Below are positions 37,331-48,900 of a stretch of DNA of 64,000 nucleotides, piece by piece (positions within the stretch are counted from its first letter, which is position 1; each line of letters starts with the position of its first letter). The position numbers were made by a program, and so were the translations under genes. This DNA comes from Glandiceps talaboti (Eukaryota; Hemichordata; Enteropneusta; Spengelidae), in the NCBI RefSeq assembly GCF_964340395.1, contig NC_135565.1, positions 10,477,742-10,541,741 on the forward strand, written 5' to 3'. The notes beneath the pieces were generated by a model. That model did not search any database. It saw only the letters and a list, made by a program, of their open reading frames with translations, and was not told the DNA's origin.

Positions 37331-37400
37331 AGAGCCTTCAGTATTTACAAGGGGTTGGGGGGAATTATAAGGCGGGGTCACTTTTACAAATCGTGAAATG
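37331..37400. mobile_element. G-tract TIR element, isolated end (copy C)
   Basis: AGAGCCTTCAGTATTTACAA followed by a G-rich segment and GGGGTCACTTTTACAAATCG matches the left end of 19290-20155. I do not find a matching right end, so this is a fragment. Confidence 0.65.
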
Positions 37401-37871
37401 ATGACATTGCTGAAGAACTACACTTTTAAAGGAAGCAATTAATAGATTTTATCGGGTTCAACAATTTTGGCGAAAAGATGAACTATTGTGGGTTTCGATG
37501 AAAAATAAACCTCAGCTTTTGTCAGAAATTTAATACTAGTGCAAGCCGAACAAGTTCCATATAGTCGTTGTTATAGAGATCGTTCCGTGGTGCTACTAGT
37601 ATATTTTATCCTTTCCCTTCCTGGTTTGAGCTTTTGACAGCATTTAATAAGGGTGCATGTATTCAATCCATTGTAGTTTTTTCTTTGTTGTTATTTGTAT
37701 TACTGCAAGTCGATACTTGTTTACCCAGCTTTTGAAAGTGACGTTTCCAAGTTCACGGAAGTCACTCACGTACAAAAGAATAACATAACCTTCAAAAATG
37801 TATTAACAGAAAAGCGAATTTTACAAGACGTGCTAGCATTGTGGTTTCTTTCTTCTGTGTTTGTGTAGTCC

Positions 37872-37875
<4 letters not shown>
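37401..37875. other. Non-coding spacer
   Basis: Nothing is recognised. Confidence 0.4.
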
Positions 37876-37911
<36 letters not shown>

Positions 37912-37980
37912 ATATCAAGTAGTTTAATTTAACTTATTAACTTAAGTAATTGATTTTAACTTGTCGGTTTTTATACAATG

Positions 37981-38054
<74 letters not shown>

Positions 38055-38145
38055 AAGGAACTAAACAGACACAGAAATTATATTGTTGATATTGTACACA
38101 CATACTATACATAGACATATATATATATATATATATATCAATATA
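37876..38145. repeat. (TA)n microsatellite cluster
   Basis: TA runs lie at about 37876-37914, 37984-38052 and 38118-38140, separated by unique sequence. Confidence 0.97.
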
Positions 38146-38253
38146 TATATAAACTCAGTATATATAGTAATATAATATGTCTACACTGTGCTCAATACAT
38201 ATGTATGTAGAGTGGTATACACAACCACACACACACATAATTTTATATATATA

Positions 38254-38645
38254 TTCTTATTGTTGGATCAATCAGCAGCATTTGATACAATATATCATAA
38301 CATTTTATTTTTTAAATAGACTGGAGTTTCGTTTTCATTTGAAATAAGAGAATGCAAAGAATGTTGACATTATAACATGTAGTTTAAAGTCTCATCGTTT
38401 TAGACATTATTTCAAGTAATTTAATTTAACTTATTAACTTAAGTAATTGATTTTAACTTGTCGGTTTTTATACAATGTGAATTATTTTAACGGGTCGGTT
38501 TTATACTTATTCACTCTGTGTGTGCTGTTGTTTTCTTTACTTTTGCAATTTTTTAAAACTTTAGTCTAAACATTGCGCTGAGACTCACGTGCAGCGCGTT
38601 TTCTTACAATAAATAAATAAATAAATAATAAATAAAGAAATATAT
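38254..38645 (+). pseudogene. CR1/L2-like LINE RT scrap with 3' tail
   Basis: LLDQSAAFDTIYHNILFF, read from about 38261, is the RT block A signature of CR1/L2 LINEs (LLDLSAAFDTIDH.IL). Soon after, CAGCGCGTTTTCTTACAATA followed by AAATA units (38596-38635) is a typical 3' tail. Everything between is deleted. Confidence 0.75.
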
Positions 38646-38689
38646 ATATATTTATTGAGAAAGAGGAGGGAGGGAGGGGGCGAGCGAGA

Positions 38690-38708
38690 GAGAGAGGGGA
38701 GAGAGAGA

Positions 38709-38781
<73 letters not shown>
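38690..38781. repeat. (GA)n microsatellite
   Basis: A long GA tract with a few interruptions. Confidence 0.97.
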
Positions 38782-38782
<1 letters not shown>

Positions 38783-38961
38783 TTCTCATTATTTTGAAAG
38801 TTTTTGAACGATTAAGAAATTTACAAACCCGGGCCCCACCGAACCATTAAGGTAAGCACGCGTTGACATCACATAGCACGACCATCCTGAGAGTATAAAT
38901 CCATATTTTATGTCCGATACACATTCGACATTCTACTTTGCTTGTATGTGCTAAAATTAGA

Positions 38962-39056
38962 TATTGTTCCTCAAAATTTTGTTTGTTCAGCCAAAAAAAA
39001 TACAAGTGACCCAAGGGCCTTGTCACTATGAGTTGTTACACTAGTAGCGACAAATC
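38962..39056. mobile_element. Palindromic element, copy 2
   Basis: GTTCAGCCAAAAAAAATACA then AGTGACC and GCCTTGTCACTA match the left half of 11336-11456. As there, a G-tract TIR element follows directly. Confidence 0.6.
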
Positions 39057-39057
39057 C

Positions 39058-39765
39058 TCAGGAACCCTTTAAGTAATTACAAGGGGAAGGGCTGGTGGAG
39101 ATCAAGCCCTGTCGGTTGCGTAAAATGTGACCCTTCCTGATTCCCCCTTGTCTAAAAAGTGCCCCCCCCTTCTCTAAATACATTCGATTTAATCAAAATA
39201 CTGTCAGCAGTTAAAAGGGCACACTTTGCAGATTCAATGGCAAGAACTCGAACCCACCTCTGCAACCACATCAATACATTGGTTTTGACCGACTACCAGC
39301 AGAGTGAATTTATGGGGAATGCATTGCATTAATTAATTCCTGTGTTTGGATCTAATTGGCATAGCTGGAGACCAGAACTACAAAAGACTATATATTGGAG
39401 CACTACCGACAAGTTCAACATCCCCCACTCCACCACATTATCAATATCTTATCACACTGTTTATCCTTTACAGAAAACCCACTCACACGATTATTAACAA
39501 TTGATTCATTCACTGCATGCATATGGTTGTCGGCAGCAATCTGACTGATATGTTCTGATATTACAGTAGAATGATGACAGCACGTGTAGAATATGTCAAC
39601 TGTGGAATATGTCACACTGGTGGCAGTGGTGGGATGCCAAAAATCACAAATTAATGCAAAGTTAGGTAATACAATGTGTACAAGTTAAATGTGAGCCTCT
39701 CCTAATTCCATGTGATTTTGCGAAATACGGCCCTCACGCGAGAGCCAATTTGTTAAATGCTACAC
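39058..39765. mobile_element. G-tract TIR element, copy D (decayed)
   Basis: The left end TTTAAGTAATTACAAGGGG and the following TGCGTAAAATGTGACCCTTC match copy A (11479-12444). The right part (GGCCCTCACGCGAGAGCCAA..TTGTTAAATG) matches the right subterminal part of copy A. The right terminus itself is lost. Confidence 0.65.
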
Positions 39766-40208
39766 ACACTCAAATAGTACTGTACATTATCAAACATTAT
39801 ATTATAGCATTACCAATTCCAGTGATTTTTGTGACGTCATCGCTGTACATTATTACTGATAATGTACTCCATTATTGGGCATCGCGGCCCCGGAACGAGC
39901 ATAATAATAAAGCTTATGTCCGTAAGGCAATAAAGGTGTGGGTATTTAAGAACAGGGAAATTATGAGGTAAACACCATAAGAATTTTTATTATAAAGATT
40001 GAAATTAAAATGAAACAAATTTGTGTTCACAGCAGTTCATTGAAGTGTATATGTGTGTGTACGTGTACGTACGTGTGTCACTATCATTAGTATTCAGCTT
40101 CCGGGCCGAACATGGCAGACGATGTTCAGCGCTGTGTTTATTATACGTTGTTTTGCGTTTCTCGGTCTACAAATTCACTGGAATTGGCAAAACTATAAAA
40201 TAATAACA
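39766..40208. other. Non-coding spacer
   Basis: No gene is recognised. Confidence 0.4.
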
Positions 40209-40343
40209 ATAATGTATGCCCTCCCAGTCCATAATGGACTCAAGCAAACTTTACACTCCATAATGGGCTCGGCTGTCGCCTCGCCCATTATGTCGTTCAA
40301 AGTTTGCTTTCGTCCATTATGGGCTGGGAAGGCGTACATTATT
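40209..40343. mobile_element. 135-bp foldback element
   Basis: The left arm (AATAATGTATGCCCTCCCAG..CCATAATGGAC..GCAAACTTT..CATAATGGGC) is answered by the complementary right arm (GCCCATTATG..AAAGTTTGC..GTCCATTATGG..CTGGGAAGGCGTACATTATT). The arms of about 60 bp carry few mismatches and the loop is short. Confidence 0.85.
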
Positions 40344-40360
40344 GCTTAAGTATCAGATGG

Positions 40361-41115
40361 TATCCGTACAATATCTGCACAGTATCTGCACAATATCCGT
40401 ATCAAACAGTATCAGGCAGTGTCCATATATTATCGAACAGTATCAGTACATTATCGAACAGTATCCGTACATTATCAAACAGTATCCGTACATTATCGAA
40501 CAGTATCCGTACATTATCAAACAGTATCCGTACATTATCAAACAGTATCCGTACATTATCAAACAGTATCCGTACATTATCAAACAGTATCCGTACATTA
40601 TCAAACAGTATCAGTACATTATCAAACAGTATCCGTACATTATCAAACAGTATCAGTACATTATCAAACAGTATCCGTACATTATCAAACAGTATCAGTA
40701 CATTATCGAACAGTATCCGTACATTATCAAACAGTATCCGTACATTATCAAACAGTATCAGTACATTATCGAACAGTATCAGTACATTATCGAACAGTAT
40801 CCGTACATTATCAAACAGTATCCGTACATTATCAAACAGTATCAGTACATTATCAAACAGTATCCGTACATTATCAAACAGTATCAGTACATTATCGAAC
40901 AGTATCCGTTCATTATCAAACAGTATCAGTACATTATCAAACAGTATCCGTACATTATCAAACAGTATCCGTACATTATCGAACAGTATCCGTACATTAT
41001 CAAACAGTATCAGACAGTATCTGTACATTATCATACAGAATCCCTACATTAACATACAGTATATGTAGCGTATCAAACAGTATCCGTACAATATATTCAC
41101 AGTATCAAACAGTAT
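40361..41115. repeat. 21-bp minisatellite, about 29 core copies
   Basis: The unit CAGTATCCGTACATTATCAA(A) varies at CCG/CAG and AAA/GAA. The regular core is about 40428-41030, with degenerate units at both edges. Because 21 is divisible by three and the unit has no stop in three plus frames and one minus frame, four long open frames appear. They have repeat-only composition, so I do not call them genes. Confidence 0.95.
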
Positions 41116-41689
41116 GACTTCTTTCATAAGCACCAGGATGTGATGGACTGGCGATAGTGTGTTCAAACATGGAGGTGATGCTATAATCTGTACCTACATT
41201 CAGACTAGAAATGATGGCAAGATGGAAATATGGAAACCAAAAGATAACATCGAAACAGAATGGCGTGCCTCTCCCCCAAATTGTACGAACAAAATTAATT
41301 AACGACCCCGTTCATGTTAGAAAGATTAATTAATAATCGGCCTTTCAGGCGTTAAACAATAGACAATGGTTCCTGTCCACCCTTTATCAGTAAACAGTAT
41401 TCACTGTGTATTTATAAATCCGCAGACAAGTAAGAACTTATCGCCTTAAAATATTCCCTTTGTGCATCTCCACCTTAAAATGAAGTTCCGGTGAGCAGGA
41501 ACGGACATGTGCACAAATTGTACATATCCTCGTGAATTACTATTGAACAGATCATTTACTCTAGGGACTTGCGCTGAGTTGAGGCTCCACAATGTTTTCA
41601 CCGAAGAAGACTTTATTTCAGGTATTTTTTTCGCATTTTTCAAATCACAGTTTACCCGTCAGTATGTTAATCATATTTAACATCCAAAG
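41116..41689. other. Non-coding spacer
   Basis: No gene is recognised. Confidence 0.4.
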
Positions 41690-41875
41690 TGTGTGTGTGT
41701 CTGTCTGTGTATGTATGTATGTATGTATGTATGTATGTGTGTATGTATGTATGTATGTATGTATGTATGTATGTATGTATGTATGTATGTATGTATGTGT
41801 GTATGTATGTGTGTATGTATGTGTGTGTATGTGTCTATCTGTCCGTCTGTCTGTACGTATGCATGTCCGTCCGAC

Positions 41876-41908
<33 letters not shown>

Positions 41909-41975
41909 ATGTATGTATGTATGTATGTATGTATGTATGTATGTATGTCGTCCATGTGTGTGTGTGTGTGTATGT

Positions 41976-42030
<55 letters not shown>
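41690..42030. repeat. TG/TATG and CT microsatellite complex
   Basis: TG and TATG tracts (41690-41972) are followed by a C tract and a CT run of about 45 bp (about 41984-42030). Confidence 0.97.
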
Positions 42031-42034
<4 letters not shown>

Positions 42035-42204
42035 TGTGTCAGAGCTGTGTGTGTCTGTGATTATCAGGATAATTGGGAAACATCGAAATCGGGATAATAA
42101 CAAATAATGTACTCTAAGTCTTGTATTATCCCGATTGAGATAAAAGAAAACACACACACCAAATTTGGACTTAAATTGTTGATAGGGATCATTGGTTTTC
42201 AACT

Positions 42205-43375
42205 TACACGATCAGCGCAACGGAATGTTTATCTGGGAGGAGCATTTGGTAAATCCAACCCAGGTAGTTTATCAACATACACGACCCCAGCTATTTCAAA
42301 ACAAGGTTCAACCAGGCTATGTGCCCACGCTACGGAAGTAGGTTTGCGCATGCGCAACGGAATACGTTTGTTTATCTGGAAGGAGCATTTGGTAAATCCG
42401 ACCCAGGTAGTTTATCAACATATTAGTGGCTGTTCACACATATTGGTTACATGTAGTTCTTGCCTAATCCGAAGAGTCCCTTGTTATATTTTTTTTTCAA
42501 GTCTAGTGGCAGTGTTTCTGCTATGTTTTTTCCGGTGCGTACGTACGGCCAGACACCCATTCTGGGTGAAACACGTATTTCTATAAACTTATACATACAA
42601 ATTATAACCCGAAAAATTATATTTTGAGGGACCTGTTCTAACACGACCCCAGCTATTTCAAAACAAGGTTCAACCAGGCTATGTGCCCACGCTACGGAAG
42701 TAGGTTTGCGCATGCGCAACGGAATACGTTTGTTTATCTGGAAGGAGCATTTGGTAAATCCGACCCAGGTAGTTTATCAACATATTAGTGGCTGTTCACA
42801 CATATTGGTTACATGTAGTTCTTGCCTAATCCGAAGAGTCCCTTGTTATATTTTTTTTTCAAGTCTAGTGGCAGTGTTTCTGCTATGTTTTTTCCGGTGC
42901 GTACGTACGGCCAGACACCCAGGCTGGGTGAAACACGTATTTCTATAAACTTATACATACAAATTATAACCCGAAAAATTATATTTTGAGGGACCTGTTC
43001 TAACACGACCCCAGCTATTTCAAAACAAGGTTCAACCAGGCTATGTGCCCACGCTACGGAAGTAGGTTTGCGCATGCGCAACGGAATACGTTTGTTTATC
43101 TGGAAGGAGCATTTGGTAAATCCGACCCAGGTAGTTTATCAACATATTACTGCTGTTCACACATATTGGTTACATGTAGTTCTTGCCTAATCCGAAGAGT
43201 CCCTTGTTATATTTTTTTTTCAAGTCTAGTGGCAGTGTTTCTGCTATGTTTTTTCCGGTGCGTACGTACGGCCAGACACCCAGTCTGGGTGAAACACGTA
43301 TTTCTATAAACTTATACATACAAATTATAACCCGAAAAATTATATTTTGAGGGACCTGTTCTAACACGACCCCAG
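42205..43375. repeat. 362-bp tandem repeat, three near-identical copies
   Basis: ACGACCCCAGCTATTTCAAA recurs at 42281, 42643 and 43005, and its start recurs at 43366, giving periods of 362, 362 and 361 bp. A shorter, more diverged partial unit precedes the first (42205-42280). Copies differ at only a few bases, so the amplification is recent. Each full unit contains TGCGCATGCGCA and GTGCGTACGTACGG. The frames shared by the copies have no recognisable protein. Confidence 0.95.
42345..42356. promoter_or_regulatory. NRF1-type palindrome, repeated three times
   Basis: TGCGCATGCGCA is a perfect match to the NRF1 consensus (YGCGCAYGCGCR). It occurs here and, through the tandem repeat, at 42707-42718 and 43069-43080. 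Binding is inferred from the motif only. Confidence 0.45.
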
Positions 43376-43830
43376 CTATCAGAAAATTTAACTGAAAGTA
43401 TGGGAATTCTTGATCGAAATATATTCAGTCATAAAATCCTCAGGTTTCTTACAATTTCCAATACTTGTTACAAGAAAGGCTGCATTCCAAGAATATTTGA
43501 TTAGCTACATGTATTACATCTGATGCCTTATGTGACGTGACACGCACGATCATTGTCCAGTTTGCACCACATGGTGTGCCTCGCCTCCTGTACACGTACC
43601 GTACGTCTATCTTGTCTGTCAGTGCTACATTTTGCTTCCTCTCCTCATTTTTCTCAGATGTTTTAAGAATTTGAAAAAAGTCAGTGTCCGATCGACACAA
43701 TTTCTTTCCGCTGAAGTTTAGAAAACATTTAGTTCTACTCTACGTAAACGTCGTGTTGTTGCATTATACATCATAAGACGTCACATTGAACTCACACTTC
43801 GCTTCGCGCTTCCTTCAACGTCCGGTCCCT

Positions 43831-43887
43831 ATGAAACTAATTCGAAGGCTTTCACTAGCGATAGCGTGGCCAGTCTTGTTTTACCGC
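43831..43887 (+). CDS. Candidate first coding exon of the PDHA-like gene
   Basis: The ATG at 43831 opens MKLIRRLSLAIAWPVLFYR, an Arg-rich, acid-free amphipathic stretch like a mitochondrial targeting sequence. The next bases are GTAATC, a possible donor in phase 0, which fits the next exon at 45875. Against it, the base at -3 is C, the donor is weak and no homology supports it. Another start in 43.4-45.8 kb, or an exon further upstream, is possible. Confidence 0.3.
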
Positions 43888-44987
43888 GTAATCCTCAAAT
43901 GTTTTCCAAATAATTATGAATTTATTTCTTCTTTTTTTTTACACTTTGGGTATTTTACTTGCTATTAGTACTTCTTGGAAACTCATATTAAATTTTCCGA
44001 CCTTAGAATTTTTTTCAATGGTCGTCAGGTTTTAGTACTTTCCTTAGCCGGTCCCACAACTAAACTGTTGTGGTTATACTTATAAGTTATAGCTGGGCGT
44101 TGTGACCGGTAGGTAACCGGCTATTATCTACATCACTGCCTACTAGGTATAGGTACGTCAACGACACAACTACTTGACAGAAAACACTTGTCGCGCGCAC
44201 AAAAAGTTGTATGAAATTGTGATTTTACTAATATAAGGAGTGTAGCAACCCAGAACGTACATCGATCAAACTGAGAAACATTTTGGTTTCATTTTATGTC
44301 ATTCTATTTCAGTAACAATGTATCATATTCACGTACCGTTCGCACATGTGAGCTTGATTTTAGGTAAAATATCGGGCTAACAGAGTGCACACAGACTCTT
44401 TTGTTCGCTTGTATTGTTTGCATTCGGTATTTGGCATTTCGCACGTTGTTTATTTGCACCATTCACAGTGTCTTATCATGCTTTGCTACCAAACTTAGTT
44501 AACGTCAGATATTTCTACTCACGTTGCATCACTATATATTTACAAACAGTATATATGAAATATGAGAGCCATGTGATTTTCAGTGCAAAATGGGATGAAG
44601 ACATGATGGCAAAGTCAGTGCTCCTTACAGCAGTTTGAATTTCCCGCATATGCATACATTACCCATAATCCTCTTTATATAGTCTACCTCGGCATATTCC
44701 AGACTGTCAGAAGACTTTAGAACATTTCAGACGTGTGTACAGAAAAAAAATGCCCAGGACACCCTATATTCGACCCCTGGCTTTTTCGTTGGCGTTTGAC
44801 AGTAGAAAGTCTATACATTTTTTTCTTCAGTATTTGTCATGTCATAGCTACGTAAGTTACGTATAAAGAGAGTTCATTAACCTCGTTCGTGAGACAACAA
44901 TATAATACCGTTCGAGATAATTATCCCATTTGGCGTAATAGGCAGGAGTGCATCCTAATCGGCGTATCTTCCTGACAGACCCATAAA

Positions 44988-45360
44988 AAAATGTGTGGTT
45001 CCGATTACACTAGAATAGGTGGGGTTAGGTAGATTTTTTAAATTTAATTTTATTATATATTTTTTTCTCTCGTGTGTGTCTAGTTCAAGTTTTCAATTGT
45101 TTTCCAAATGGTCTCTGTGTTATTTATTTCTTCCTATCAGATGTACAGCCATTACAAATTGAAAGAACAGTTTTATAATGTCTTTTTAAGTTGATGGATG
45201 TCAGTTTCCACATCCACTATTTCTCATGAGACTTCACAATTTTTGCGATTTTACTATTTTCTTTCTCAAAGATGTGAAAAAAAAGTTTAGGATCGGCAGT
45301 AAAAACTAGGTGGGGTCGGGTAACCGTAACCAAACAAATGATTTTTTATGCCTAATAGGA
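44988..45360. mobile_element. MITE family 1, copy 3
   Basis: A full-length copy. The left end TGTGTGGTTCCGATTACAC and the right end (complement AGGCATAAAAAATCA..TTTGGTTACGGTTACCC) form inverted termini. Internal CAGATGTACAGCCATTACAA is shared with the other copies. It lies upstream of, or in the first intron of, the PDHA-like gene. Confidence 0.88.
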
Positions 45361-45874
45361 AAGTATTTTCTGTATTGTACCAGAGTCAACAACAACCCCG
45401 TATGTGTGTGCGCTTATTCAAAGACAATATCAAAAGAGATCCGCTCAGTAGAACATGCTTTTGTAAAGAGGAGAAACAATGTTAATTTATATGAAGCAAA
45501 GTGGTGTGTAATACTTCTTCTACTTAAGTTATCCCTTTTGTTCGTGTTGTTATGGTTTATGTTTTTCATGTTTTTTTTCCATCTTGTTATTGTAATAACG
45601 TTTAATATAATTATAATGTGAAAATCTTTAAATTTTAAAAATAAAAATATTAAAATTAAAATAAATTAAAAAAAATTAAAAAGATTAAGGTGACCCTTTA
45701 AAAAAATCAATTAAATCAATTAAATTAATAATTTATGTTAATAAGGTGGTCATCGAGCCAGACGACAAACTTGAGCTATGTTAGTGAGAATTTCATCAAG
45801 CCCGTTTCAACTGGCTTCTATTGTCCATCCTTTTTAATGTAATCTTAATGCATTGTTGACTAATATAATTGCAG

Positions 45875-45946
45875 AAATTTGTCCGGCTCTTGTCTACCAA
45901 GTCCCAACCGAATGCAAGACCACTTGAAGCAGCCTTTAAAATCAAG
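45875..45946 (+). CDS. PDHA-like exon a: leader and start of mature protein
   Basis: 24 codons. The exon reads RLLSTKSQPNARPLEAAFKI, basic and Ser-rich, then FKIK, which aligns with the FEIKK that begins the conserved part of animal PDHA. The acceptor is TTGCAG and the donor GTAAGA. It is phase 0 at both ends. Confidence 0.85.
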
Positions 45947-48900
45947 GTAAGATTATGACGTCACTATGATGACGTCACTATAGAAAAGCGTCTATTGTGT
46001 TACTTAATGTATCAAGTTTCATTTCCTTTTAAGTTGTTTTCGATTTCATAAATAAAACAAAATGGATGATAATAGATTTATATAAAGTAAAGAACAGAGA
46101 CATTATCAAACATTCTTGATATATTATCAAAAAATGATTTTTATTGTTTAATAAAAAAAAGTAAAGTAAAATAAAACATAGAGTTTTCATCAGCGAATGG
46201 TATGACAGCAAAGCTATGATATAGGGAACTTGGAAGTTCTCCTGTATTTGATGAGTAGAGGGTTTGTTTGTTTGTTGAATTGAATGGCTAGTTTTGTAGA
46301 CGTAGGCACAGGTATGTTGACACAAGAAATGTACGTTATCATCATATCATCAGGACTTCGAACTCCATAAACTAGACGTGGGACCCCCCACATCTGCGAC
46401 CTTGACTCGTGATGACGCCATGAAATATTACAGACAGATGAAGACTATTCGATACCTGGAAACAAATGCCGGTCAACTCTATAAAGAAAAATTTATTCAT
46501 GGAGCACTTCACCTTTACTCTGGACAGGTAGGTCCATATTTAAGACATTCGTCTCAATTTCACTGTATAACGTTTGTAGTCGTACTTAAAGGGACCATTA
46601 TGGATGAGGATTGGCTACTAACTTTGGGAATTTTTAATTTATAAATCAATTTTACCATGGCTTCTTGAAAAACCAATGTGAAATAACATTAACAAAGTCT
46701 ATATTTGTAACTCAATACTTTGCAACAAGTTGAAAAATGTGTAATCCGTTTGTTATTGTACGTACAACAAACATTTTACACATTTATTAATCTTTTTTGC
46801 AATTTATTGAGTTACAAACACAGACTTGGCATGCGTTGTTTCACATTGATTTTTCAAGTAGATGGCCATGACAAAATTGTTATGTAAATTGATAATACAA
46901 AACGAATACCCAATCTTCATTTATTTTAGTCCAGTCAGTCTAGAAGAAATTTAGGCCGAACCTAAATTGCAACAGAAATAATTTTTAGTGCATCTAGCTC
47001 AGAATGTTACGCTGAATAACATATCAAAAGTCTAGAAAAATTTAAGTGGTGGAACTTAAATGACGTTTCTTAATTAGCATAATTAGTGAAAAAATGATAT
47101 TCATGAAATATCATGTGTCTATGGGTAGGTCTGAAGGTCATGAATTACTTTGAGTCACGATATGATTGTACACACACACCTATTGAATTTAAACAGACTT
47201 AATGTGTGAGATTTAATCACTTTAGTTACAGATTTAGTTACAGATTACATGTAATGTACAATAAGTATACATTTTTGTGAACGCCCATATGAGAAGTATG
47301 ATATTAGTAGTATCATTAGATATTGGAGTACTTGAATACCTTTTTTTTCATCATTAAATATCTCTCTTGTTAGATAAACGTGCATGTTAAACAAGTGTTA
47401 ATTAGTGTAATTAACGTGTAAAACAATGTATTTTCTGTTTTATAAATAGTACATGCAATGTACAAAAGTATACATTTTTGGAATACCACTCTGAGTAGTA
47501 TGTCAGTCATTAAGTATTGGAATTTGAAGTACTTGAATACATCCCTTTCATAATCAAATACCTCCCTTGTTAGATAACTATGCATATTAAACAATATAGA
47601 TAAAACAAAGGTATTAACATTTAATAGAAATAATAGATTATTTAAAACATCAATTGGATATCGATATCGTATACAGCTATAAGTATCTAGGGATAGAACT
47701 TCAACCCAATGGTAAGTTTGATCTAGCAAAAGACAAACTTTGTAAAAAGGCAACAAAGGCGTTCTACTCTATTAGAAAATTAATCACTTCGTCCACTAAT
47801 ATAAACATTCCAACATGGATCAACATTTTTGATCTCACTATTAGACTCATACTAACATATGGTTGTGAAATTTGGGGAGTATAGAAGTACACTGATAAAA
47901 CACCTTTAGAGAAACTAAACATCAAATTATCCAAAATGTTACTCCAAATTAACTCTTGTGCAACAAACTTAGCAGTAAGGGAGAACTAGGTAGGCAACCA
48001 CTGTCAAATCTTGTTAATAACACGATGGTGAAATAATAGCATATAGTGTGTATGGAAAAAGAAAACAACCTTATTGATGAGGCAGTCAACTATAACATAG
48101 TTAACAAAACAGCCTGCATACTCCTCTACAAACCATAAGTTGATCTGAGAACATATAAAATTACTGGAATAATGGAAACAGACATAACATGAATAACATA
48201 ATAGAAAGGATAGATAAACAATATATTTCTAAATGGGAACAGGATATTAATGCTGATAGGGCTTTTATGGGAGGCAAACAATTGCGCGCCTATTGTAAAT
48301 TTATAACTATATTCAAAATGGAAGAATATTTGTATAATGTTACAAACAATTCCCATGAGAAACATAAAACCTAATGACCGAAAAAGGGGGACATATTAGA
48401 CCTAAACTAGCAGAATATGTAAACAATGTGATACCAACACAGTTGAAGATGAAATACACTTTCTTATGGACTGACCCTTTTTATCCACAAAGTAGAGACA
48501 ATTTCTTACTTTAACTGTCAAATTTAAATGCAGAATTCAAGACCATGGATCATACTACAAAATTGATAGAATTGAATCAGAAAATTTGAAGATGGGTATA
48601 CGTTAAAAAAACAATAAGATAAGATAAGAAATAGATTGGCAGTATAGTTTAGTGACGAGAATAATTATTTGTTTTTTTGGAACAAATAGGAGATTCCAGG
48701 AAGGAAAATAACAGACAGTATTCGTTTAATCTCTGATATGATAGAATTATGTGAAAACAAAAGTCATGCTGGAGCGGTTATGTTTATAGACTTTACCAAA
48801 GCCTTTGATTCTTTGGCGTGGAAATTTCTGTATAGGGCACTTGATCTTTTCCATTTTGGTGATTCTTTCAAAAAATGGGTGTCCATATTTTACAATAATA

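Larger units (their letters stand above)
43376..45874. other. Upstream region / possible first intron of the PDHA gene
   Basis: No exon is certain. A candidate first coding exon lies at 43831-43887. A MITE copy lies at 44988-45360, and A-rich simple sequence at 45640-45735. Confidence 0.4.

Noticed and set aside
40304-41117. Four overlapping long open frames (210-254 codons) resembling a repeat protein
   Set aside because: They follow entirely from a stop-free 21-bp unit; all three plus frames are open at once and no unique N- or C-terminal domain is present.
41592-42202. Long frames on both strands with Met-Tyr-Val-Cys or His-Thr-Tyr-Ile repeats
   Set aside because: Pure translation of TATG/TG and CT microsatellites. 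The same applies to frames at 18363-18782, 28002-28280 and 34448-34781.
42107-43367. Repeated 80-160-codon frames in the 362-bp tandem units
   Set aside because: The same frame occurs in each unit because the units are identical. There is no known domain, and equally long frames run on the opposite strand.
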